A stretch of DNA of 5,350 bases from Chloroflexota bacterium (GTDB taxonomy: Bacteria; Chloroflexota; Anaerolineae; Anaerolineales; Anaerolineaceae): contig DSBE01000181.1 in NCBI GenBank assembly GCA_011053085.1, positions 1 through 5,350 on the forward strand. The letters run 5' to 3'. Below, piece by piece: positions 1-4,405 of this stretch. A model generated the notes under the pieces. It saw only the letters and a list, made by a program, of their open reading frames with translations. It ran no database searches and was not told the origin of the DNA. Numbering within the stretch: position 1 is the first letter of the stretch; each line of letters begins with the position of its first letter. The position numbers were made by a program, and so were the translations under genes.

Positions 1-282
1 ATCATCTTGTTCAAGCAAATGGTGTGAGATTTCATGAAAAAATGTGAAATTGTTTCTTTCAGGAAATCTTATTTTCCTGTTTATAAAAATTTTTTTATCT
101 GCAAGAAAGCCATCTTGCCTTGTGTCTAAATTTATTTCTGTAACAGCTAAGCCAAGAGAATGAGCAATTGGCATGCATGTTGGATATTGGTAATATTCAT
201 TACCAATAAACTGTTTGCGAATATCGTTCACTCGACTTCGAATTCTATTGGCAACATCTCGGAAACTGTGAATATCCCCCAT
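1..282 (-). CDS. ImmA/IrrE-family zinc metallopeptidase, N-terminal part (gene runs off the left edge)
   Basis: This minus-strand reading frame starts with ATG at 282-280 and stays open for 94 codons to base 1, so the C-terminus lies outside the window. Residues 83-87 read HEISH, the HExxH zinc-protease signature, inside FTFFHEISHHLL. The preceding stretch, with GF at 58-59 and IFIN at 65-68, matches the usual layout of the peptidase M78 (ImmA/IrrE, COG2856) family: a substrate-like loop, an IxxN strand, then the metal-binding helix. The start is supported by AAAGGAC, which lies inside the last codons of the upstream HTH gene. The stop of that gene is only 8 nt away, so the two are co-transcribed and probably translationally coupled. 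Proteins of this family cleave the XRE repressor encoded beside them (ImmA/ImmR of ICEBs1, IrrE/DdrO of Deinococcus). Cleavage of the neighbour here is inferred from that precedent. The third zinc ligand cannot be checked because it should lie beyond the edge. Confidence 0.9.
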   Translation of the reverse strand, partial: MGDIHSFRDVANRIRSRVNDIRKQFIGNEYYQYPTCMPIAHSLGLAVTEINLDTRQDGFLADKKIFINRKIRFPERNNFTFFHEISHHLLEQDD

Positions 283-290
283 TGATCTTA

Positions 291-659
291 TTAGTCCTTT
301 AGAAAAGTCCTTAAGGAATAATATAAATTTTCCCAATCTTCACTTGAATCAAATTTTTTATCTGATCTAAATCTGACTTGAAACATTAACTCTGCAGTCT
401 CCTGAGGAATTGAGTGTTTTCGGATAGTTTCCTGTAATTCCAATGGATAGGTGTCTTTGACTTTACCTTCTGGAATTAAGCCATGAACGGATATCCCATA
501 ACATTCCGCAAGTTTATACACAGTTTCAAGAGAAGGTTTCGTCCTTCCTCTTTCGATGTCTGACAGAAAAGAGATAGATAAACCGGTTTTTAAACTTACA
601 TCTTTTAAAGTCATATGTGACATTTTTCTTGTACGCCGTAATCTATCGCTAATATTCAT
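291..659 (-). CDS. XRE-family helix-turn-helix transcriptional regulator (probable repressor, partner of the ImmA-like protease)
   Basis: This is a 122-residue cytoplasmic DNA-binding protein. Residues 4-63 form a Cro/C1-type HTH domain. LKDVSLKTGLSISFLSDIERG (residues 18-38) covers the helix-turn-helix, with the hallmark S-x-IERG-x-x-xPS ending that leads into SLETVYKLAECY. The remaining 60 residues are a short C-terminal region without a recognised enzyme fold, rich in charged and aromatic residues, as in ImmR/DdrO-type repressors, where it mediates dimerisation and carries the protease cleavage site. The start is supported by AAGGAG at 670-665, 5 nt upstream. The gene directly precedes the ImmA-like protease and faces the two small genes across the 660-801 control region, whose palindromes are candidate operators. 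A role as autorepressor and repressor of the divergent genes is inference. The family and the pairing with M78 peptidases are well established. Confidence 0.93.
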   Translation of the reverse strand: MNISDRLRRTRKMSHMTLKDVSLKTGLSISFLSDIERGRTKPSLETVYKLAECYGISVHGLIPEGKVKDTYPLELQETIRKHSIPQETAELMFQVRFRSDKKFDSSEDWENLYYSLRTFLKD

Positions 660-725
660 AAAAACTCCTTATATATATATTAGCACAATTCCGTTAATTC
701 TTATATGATTCTAATAAATTACGTC

Positions 726-754
726 TTGAACATAATACGTTATTATGCTAATAT
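726..754 (+). promoter_or_regulatory. Predicted sigma70-type promoter for the small-gene pair
   Basis: The -35 hexamer TTGAAC (726-731) is followed by a 17-nt spacer and the -10 hexamer TAATAT (749-754), preceded by TGC at 746-748 as an extended -10 element. Four of six bases match consensus in each hexamer. The start point would fall near 761, about 41 nt before the ATG at 802. The palindrome 731-747 fills the spacer, which is a typical position for a repressor to block RNA polymerase. Confidence 0.55.
731..747. repeat. Inverted repeat 7-3-7, candidate operator
   Basis: CATAATA-CGT-TATTATG is a perfect 7-bp inverted repeat with a 3-nt centre, lying exactly between the -35 and -10 elements of the rightward promoter. 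XRE repressors of the ImmR/DdrO class bind short palindromes of this size. Binding by the adjacent HTH protein is inferred. Confidence 0.5.
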
Positions 755-776
755 AAGAACAGTAATTACGTTATTA
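736..776 (+). repeat. 10-bp direct repeat TACGTTATTA (736-745 and 767-776), second candidate operator
   Basis: The two copies are 31 bp apart start to start, close to three helical turns, so proteins bound at both would face the same side of the DNA. The second copy is embedded in a weaker inverted repeat, TTACG at 766-770 and CGTAA at 778-782, lying just downstream of the predicted transcription start. Two spaced sites suggest cooperative repression by one factor. This is inference from spacing. Confidence 0.45.
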
Positions 777-801
777 GCGTAACTATAAAAGGATATTAAT
801 T

Positions 802-996
802 ATGAATAAGAAAACTTACAAACCTGGTGAAAAAGCTCCCGCTTCAGGTCAATACGAGATTATTGGATCTCGCGGTGGGAAGACTGACGAAGAAAGGACT
901 GTAGTCAAAGGAGAGCCACTTCCTCCTACAAAAAAACCGGGGCAGAAGTACCGGATAACCGACCGCTCTAAAAACAAATCCGGTCAAGGACAATAA
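802..996 (+). CDS. YjzC-family small protein (function unknown)
   Basis: This is a 64-residue, highly hydrophilic, Lys/Gly/Pro-rich protein without signal peptide, membrane segment or cysteine. The N-terminal YKPGEKAPASGQYEIIG (residues 6-22) followed by RGGKTDEERTVVKGEPLPPT (24-43) and a KPGQKYRITD tail is the pattern remembered for YjzC-like proteins, short conserved proteins with no established role. The PxPG-type turns and alternating beta-strand pattern suggest a small beta-rich fold. AAAAGGA at 787-793 gives a ribosome binding site 8 nt before the ATG. The gene is the first behind the 726-754 promoter and is followed after 38 nt by another tiny gene, probably in the same transcript. The family call rests on recall of the motif, not on a search. 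Confidence 0.7.
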   Translation: MNKKTYKPGEKAPASGQYEIIGSRGGKTDEERTVVKGEPLPPTKKPGQKYRITDRSKNKSGQGQ

Positions 997-1020
997 GAAA
1001 TTATCATTACAAACTTAGAG

Positions 1021-1030
1021 AAAGGAGGTG
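1021..1030 (+). promoter_or_regulatory. Near-perfect Shine-Dalgarno sequence of the 55-residue CxxC protein
   Basis: AAAGGAGGTG is complementary to essentially the whole anti-Shine-Dalgarno end of 16S rRNA, and the AGGAGG core ends 6 nt before the ATG at 1035. This is the strongest ribosome binding site in the window. It decides that the short frame downstream is a real gene despite its size. Confidence 0.85.
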
Positions 1031-1034
1031 TAAA

Positions 1035-1202
1035 ATGGCAGAATACAGAAAAAAGAAAATTAGTGACACTTGGCATTTTTGTAAAAATTGTTCCTTGTGG
1101 CCCACTTCAAGTTATGACGTTCGTTATTCTAAACCAACCACTGGCGAATTATGTAATCAATGCTTAAGCAAAGAGTCGAATAAAAAATGTGTAAAACAAT
1201 AA
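1035..1202 (+). CDS. 55-residue protein with two CxxC knuckles (putative zinc-ribbon protein, function unknown)
   Basis: The frame runs ATG 1035 to TAA 1200-1202 and encodes a 55-residue basic protein. It begins MAEYRKKKISDTWHFCKNC and has Cys16-x-x-Cys19 and Cys40-x-x-Cys43 separated by 20 residues that include a YDVRYSKPTTGEL beta-hairpin-like stretch. This arrangement fits a single four-cysteine zinc knuckle or treble-clef-like ribbon; a fifth cysteine lies at residue 52. The gene has an outstanding ribosome binding site and follows the YjzC-family gene by 38 nt in the same AT-rich segment. I have an impression of similar short HWC/CxNC-type hypothetical proteins in other bacteria but cannot name a family. 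Nucleic-acid or protein binding is plausible, as is metal or redox sensing. No function is claimed. Confidence 0.8.
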   Translation: MAEYRKKKISDTWHFCKNCSLWPTSSYDVRYSKPTTGELCNQCLSKESNKKCVKQ

Positions 1203-1249
1203 ACTAAACCGCCTTTTTTCCGCCTTTTAGTAATTTTTCTCTACCAAGC

Positions 1250-1278
1250 TTGACATTCTTCTTATCACTGGGTACAAT
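1250..1278 (+). promoter_or_regulatory. Consensus sigma70-type promoter of the tRNA-Phe gene
   Basis: A perfect -35 TTGACA (1250-1255) is followed by a 17-nt spacer and the -10 TACAAT (1273-1278, five of six bases). The start point would be near 1285, about 34 nt upstream of the mature tRNA end at 1319, leaving a short 5' leader for RNase P removal. The near-consensus strength is what a stable-RNA gene needs. Confidence 0.82.
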
Positions 1279-1318
1279 CATCTTCGCACTTTAACGAGTG
1301 AATCATTCTTCGGAGTGA

Positions 1319-1391
1319 GCCGAGATAGCTCAGTTGGTAGAGCACACGACTGAAAATTGTGGTGTCGTCAGTTCGATTCTGTCTCTCGGCA
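1319..1391 (+). tRNA. tRNA-Phe (anticodon GAA)
   Basis: The 73-nt sequence folds as a full cloverleaf. The acceptor stem GCCGAGA (1319-1325) pairs perfectly with TCTCGGC (1384-1390), with discriminator A at 1391. The D arm is GCTC (1328-1331) with GAGC (1340-1343). The anticodon stem CACGA/TTGTG (1345-1349 and 1357-1361) contains one G-U pair and closes the loop CTGAAAA, giving anticodon GAA at 1352-1354. A 5-nt variable loop and the T arm GTCAG-TTCGATT-CTGTC (1367-1383) complete it. The T stem has one U-U mismatch in its second pair. CCA is not encoded, so a nucleotidyltransferase must add it. The gene is monocistronic between its own promoter and terminator and lies at the composition boundary. 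Confidence 0.96.
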
Positions 1392-1393
1392 CT

Positions 1394-1423
1394 GAACGCC
1401 CCCTTGTGGGGCGTTCGCCTTTT
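1394..1423 (+). terminator. Intrinsic terminator of the tRNA-Phe gene
   Basis: A perfect 9-bp stem GAACGCCCC (1394-1402) and GGGGCGTTC (1408-1416) encloses a 5-nt loop. It is followed by GCC and TTTT at 1420-1423. It begins 2 nt after the discriminator base, so it ends the tRNA transcript immediately. The T tail is short, but the stem is very GC-rich. Confidence 0.85.
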
Positions 1424-1627
1424 AAACCTGCTGCGTCGGTGTTTGCTCCACTCCCGCCGCGGTTGTTCTTATGTAAGATTGCAGCGATTCATCGCGTCTA
1501 TAAATCAGGCGAACGATGAAAACCAGGCTGCACTCATTTCATTGTTCTCCCAGGACAGCAGGCAGCGTGAATAATCCTGACCTCAGCTCCTTTAACTTAT
1601 AGAACCAACCACATACTTATGCTTGAC
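1424..1627. other. Non-coding spacer between the tRNA unit and the redox operon
   Basis: No convincing gene lies here: the open frames that cross it start inside the tRNA or lack a ribosome binding site. The spacer must hold the promoter of the operon starting at 1639, but no good -35/-10 pair was found. The TATAAA at 1499-1504 has no properly spaced -35. A compact inverted repeat, GCGAT-TC-ATCGC (1484-1495), lies just upstream of that TATAAA and could be an operator, though it may be chance. Confidence 0.4.
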
Positions 1628-1638
1628 AGGAGATAACC

Positions 1639-3327
1639 ATGAAAAAGCAATTCCTGTTCTTCGTTTTGTTAATTTTTTTTACAGCTGCCTGTACCAGTGC
1701 AGTAACCGGTGACCTGCCGGAGGCTGCCCCGGTAACCGAGGACTTACAGACCACTTCACCTGATGAAGTTGAAACTGAACCAATGACCAGCACACCCGTA
1801 TTGATCGAAGGCGAGAACCCCCCGGCTGGCGCAGCCAGTGAATTCTCCACCGATTTCAGCATTCACTCGGTGTCTTATACTGAGATCATGTCCGGCGGGC
1901 CGCCCAAAGACGGCATTCCCCCGATTGACAACCCCGTCTTTACCTCCATCGGCGAAGCCCTGACATGGCTTGCGCTCACTGAACCGGTGGTGGTGGTCGA
2001 TGTAGACGGGATCGCCCGCGCCTACCCCATTCAAATTATGACGTGGCATGAGATCGTCAACGATGAGATCAACGGCGTGCCCATCACAACCACATTCTGC
2101 CCGTTGTGCAACTCCACTTTGGCTTTTGAGCGTGAATTGGATGGCGTGGTGTATGATTTCGGCACCTCGGGACGGCTGCGAAACAGCAACCTGATCATGT
2201 ATGACCGCCAGACCGAAAGCTGGTGGCAGCAAGCCAGCGGCGAAGCCATCGTCGGCAGCCTGACCGGCAAAGTGCTGACCCGCTATCCTTCTGCCATGAC
2301 CTCTTTTGAAGCTTTCTCGCAGCGTTATCCAGAGGGGCTGGTGCTCTCACGCGAAACGGGTTTCTTGCGCAGCTATGGACAGAACCCTTACACAGGCTAT
2401 GACACCCCCGGCAGCGAACCTTTCCTGTATTTTGGCGAGACTTCTGACGCCCTGGACGCCATGGAACGCGTGCTGGCGGTTGAAGTGGGGTCTGCCGCCA
2501 AAGCCTATCCGTTTTCGATCCTGTCAACCGAACAGGTGATCAACGACACACTTGCGGAGCAGGAGATTGCGGTATTCTGGCAGGCAGGCACCAACTCCGC
2601 CCTGGGCGCTTCTCAGATCGCATCGGGCGCGGATGTCGGCGCTGCCGCCGCGTATCAACGCACCCTCGATGGGCAGGTGCTGACCTTTGCCGTAAAAGAT
2701 GGACAGATCTTCGATATGGAGACCGGCACAGTCTGGGACATCCACGGCTATGCCACTGCCGGCGCGCTGCAAGGCGAACGGCTGACCCCGGTGATCAGCG
2801 CCAACCATTTCTGGTTTTCATGGTTTGGCTTCCGCCCGGATACGGCTGTGTATCAACTGGCGTCAGGAAGCGACACGGGCGAGAGCGGTCTGTCCCTCAA
2901 ATATAACTTTGCCATTGAAGTTTACCAGGGCTTTGACGGCGCGCAGAATATACAGGCCAGCCAGTTGTTTACTGACGGCAGGCCGGTGGTGATCAACTTC
3001 TGGGCTGGGCTGTGCCCGATCTGCGTGATCGAGATGGACGAACTGCAAACGGTCTATGACACCTACCAAAACGACATCCAACTGGTTGCCATCGATATTG
3101 GGCCATTCGTGCGGCTGGGTGATAAGGAAGATGCCCTTGCCCTGATCGAAGAAAAATCACTCACCTTTCCTGCCGGCACCACCCAGGACGTGGAGGTGAT
3201 GCGCCAGTACACCGTACTCGGCACCCCCACCACGGTCTTCTTCAACGCCGACGGCTCGATCAGCGAAGTCTATACCGGTTTGCTGAGCCTTGAGCAATTC
3301 AATGCCAAGATCGCCGCGCTCAAATAA
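1639..3327 (+). CDS. Lipoprotein with DUF3179 domain fused to a C-terminal TlpA/thioredoxin-like domain
   Basis: This is a 562-residue protein exported and lipid-anchored outside the cytoplasmic membrane. Residues 1-17 form a KK-start hydrophobic signal peptide ending in a TAAC lipobox (Cys18). A Thr/Pro/Glu-rich linker covers about 19-75. Residues ~100-402 are a DUF3179 domain with AYPIQIMTWHEIVND (128-142), FCPLCNS (Cys154, Cys157) and the closing FWFSWFGFRPDT (391-402). Residues ~430-562 are a TlpA/ResA-like thioredoxin fold: VVINFWAGLCPIC (Cys459 and Cys462 as CxxC), then LVAIDIG, and the cis-proline loop GTPTT (Pro530). Thioredoxin domains of this type reduce disulfides on exported proteins. 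DUF3179 has no established function, but its own Cys pair is a natural redox partner. AGGAG at 1628-1632 lies 6 nt before the ATG. The CcdA-type gene follows after 14 nt, suggesting that it supplies electrons. Leu458 replaces the Trp usual before the active site. Domain calls rest on motifs. Confidence 0.92.
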   Translation: MKKQFLFFVLLIFFTAACTSAVTGDLPEAAPVTEDLQTTSPDEVETEPMTSTPVLIEGENPPAGAASEFSTDFSIHSVSYTEIMSGGPPKDGIPPIDNPVFTSIGEALTWLALTEPVVVVDVDGIARAYPIQIMTWHEIVNDEINGVPITTTFCPLCNSTLAFERELDGVVYDFGTSGRLRNSNLIMYDRQTESWWQQASGEAIVGSLTGKVLTRYPSAMTSFEAFSQRYPEGLVLSRETGFLRSYGQNPYTGYDTPGSEPFLYFGETSDALDAMERVLAVEVGSAAKAYPFSILSTEQVINDTLAEQEIAVFWQAGTNSALGASQIASGADVGAAAAYQRTLDGQVLTFAVKDGQIFDMETGTVWDIHGYATAGALQGERLTPVISANHFWFSWFGFRPDTAVYQLASGSDTGESGLSLKYNFAIEVYQGFDGAQNIQASQLFTDGRPVVINFWAGLCPICVIEMDELQTVYDTYQNDIQLVAIDIGPFVRLGDKEDALALIEEKSLTFPAGTTQDVEVMRQYTVLGTPTTVFFNADGSISEVYTGLLSLEQFNAKIAALK

Positions 3328-3341
3328 GGGAGGGTAAACCC

Positions 3342-4214
3342 ATGGCCAAAAAATTATTCGTGCAAAAATCCGCCAGCCCCATTGCCGTAGACCCGAAGGA
3401 CGCCCCCCGCCAGTGGCTGACCGTGGCGCTCAGTTTCGTGCTGCCTATCTTTTTGGTAGCGGGGCTGCTATTTCTCCTGGTGCGTTTCCGCGGAGGGGTA
3501 GAAGCCGGCATCGCCAATTTCGTCACCTTGCTGCCAATCGGTTATGCCTTTGCGGCAGGTATGGTGGCAAGCGCCAATCCCTGCGGATTGTTAATGCTGC
3601 CTTCCTATGTGTTTGCGCAGCTCAAACCCGCCGAACATGAAACCGACAGCCTGAAACGCCGCCTGTGGAAAGGGCTCAAACTAACCCTCTCGGTCACCGC
3701 AGGCTTTCTGGTGGTATTCTCAGTGGTCGGGCTGCTGGTTTCTTTGGGCAGCCAGTGGGTCATCAGCACTTTTTCTGCGGTCGGCATCGTGATCGGTGTG
3801 TTAATGACCGCGCTGGGCATCTGGATCCTGGTCAGCAATCGCACCTTTGGCATCTCCGCCCTCGAAAAACTGAACAAAAAACAAACCAGTGGTGCCTTGA
3901 GCGGATTCGTGTTTGGCATGGCTTACGCCCTGGGCTCGCTCTCCTGCACCCTGCCCATCTTTTTGGTGGTGGTAGCCACCTCACTTACCCGTCAGGGGGT
4001 GGCGGGAGCAACCGGCCAGTTCGTTGCCTATGCCGCCGGGATGGGCTTGATCATCTTCGTAGTGACCCTCGGCGCTGCACTGTTTCGGCGGCTGTTGGGC
4101 AAATGGCTGCGCGCGATCACATCCTTTATCCACAAATTGAGCGCTTTCTTCCTGATCGGTGCCGGCCTGTACCTGCTGTATTACTGGCTGGTGGAGGCGC
4201 GTTTGCTGGGATAG
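3342..4214 (+). CDS. CcdA/DsbD-family thiol-disulfide transmembrane electron transporter
   Basis: This is a 290-residue polytopic inner-membrane protein. Hydrophobic segments fall at about 25-48, 60-93, 112-137, 144-164, 185-213, 225-247 and 262-284. The last six match the six-helix CcdA/DsbD transmembrane domain; the first is an extra N-terminal helix preceded by a hydrophilic stretch of about 20 residues. The two redox cysteines sit in the expected places: Cys81 in SANPCGLL in the first core helix and Cys202 in GSLSCTLP in the fourth, each beside the conserved Pro. Such proteins take electrons from cytosolic thioredoxin and pass them across the membrane to an external thioredoxin-like protein. 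Here the obvious acceptor is the Trx domain of the lipoprotein encoded 14 nt upstream. GGGAGGG at 3328-3334 is the ribosome binding site. A hairpin terminator follows. No cytochrome c maturation gene lies in view, so a role in c-type cytochrome assembly is not assured. Confidence 0.92.
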   Translation: MAKKLFVQKSASPIAVDPKDAPRQWLTVALSFVLPIFLVAGLLFLLVRFRGGVEAGIANFVTLLPIGYAFAAGMVASANPCGLLMLPSYVFAQLKPAEHETDSLKRRLWKGLKLTLSVTAGFLVVFSVVGLLVSLGSQWVISTFSAVGIVIGVLMTALGIWILVSNRTFGISALEKLNKKQTSGALSGFVFGMAYALGSLSCTLPIFLVVVATSLTRQGVAGATGQFVAYAAGMGLIIFVVTLGAALFRRLLGKWLRAITSFIHKLSAFFLIGAGLYLLYYWLVEARLLG

Positions 4215-4242
4215 CAGGAACACAAGCTGTTTCAACCTCAGT

Positions 4243-4286
4243 AAAGAGCCATGGCAGGACACAGTATCCTGGTCTGGCTCTTTTTT
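4243..4286 (+). terminator. Intrinsic terminator of the lipoprotein-CcdA operon
   Basis: The outer stem AAAGAGCCA (4243-4251) pairs with TGGCTCTTT (4275-4283), and an inner stem CAGGA (4255-4259) pairs with TCCTG (4267-4271). A 3x3 internal loop separates them. The 3' side runs into six T residues (4281-4286). The hairpin begins 28 nt after the stop codon. Confidence 0.82.
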
Positions 4287-4325
4287 CATCTGGCTGAAAA
4301 ACCTTCTCGCCGCGCTTCGAATGAG

Positions 4326-4340
4326 CTACTATTACAGTAG
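4326..4340. promoter_or_regulatory. Small inverted repeat upstream of the TIM-barrel gene, possible operator or promoter region
   Basis: CTACT-ATTAC-AGTAG is a perfect 5-bp inverted repeat with a 5-nt centre, 66 nt before the ATG at 4406. It overlaps TACTAT (4327-4332), the best -10 candidate in the gap. The matching -35 position (TTCTCG, 4304-4309) is poor. A promoter must lie somewhere in 4287-4392 because a terminator precedes it, but this placement is tentative. Confidence 0.25.
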
Positions 4341-4405
4341 ATACTCCGCCTGCTATTGCATCCATCAATGTCAAGGGCAGAGATCATTCATCAAAGGAGA
4401 AAACC

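Larger units (their letters stand above)
660..801. promoter_or_regulatory. Divergent AT-rich control region between the HTH/protease pair and the two small genes
   Basis: This 142-bp spacer separates genes transcribed away from each other and contains several ordered repeats. The 10-mer TGCTAATATA occurs on the plus strand at 746-755 and on the minus strand at 685-676, so the same extended -10-like sequence (TG-n-TAATAT) faces outward in both directions. A second repeat set, TACGTTATTA, occurs at 736-745 and 767-776. The rightward promoter is well supported. The leftward -10 copy would start transcription almost on top of the HTH gene's ribosome binding site and lacks a good -35, so the true leftward promoter is uncertain. 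Confidence 0.6.

Noticed and set aside
660..801. Repeats in the control region as a CRISPR array or iteron origin
   Set aside because: There are only two 10-bp copies with no further spaced units and no Rep or Cas gene in view; the operator explanation fits better.
1207..1230. T-rich repeats after the CxxC gene as an intrinsic terminator
   Set aside because: CCGCC-TTTT units recur, but no hairpin with complementary arms precedes either T run.
1334..1574. Two overlapping plus-strand frames of 61 and 71 codons across and after the tRNA
   Set aside because: They start inside the tRNA-Phe gene, run through its terminator, have no ribosome binding site and encode low-information Arg/Ser/Leu-rich peptides.
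1623..1628. TTGACA just before the lipoprotein gene as a -35 element
   Set aside because: It lies 10 nt before the ATG and overlaps the ribosome binding site, so a -10 would fall inside the coding region.
3665..4297. 210-codon plus-strand frame overlapping the CcdA gene
   Set aside because: It is an out-of-frame shadow rich in Arg, Gly and His, runs through the operon terminator and shows none of the membrane-protein periodicity of the real frame.
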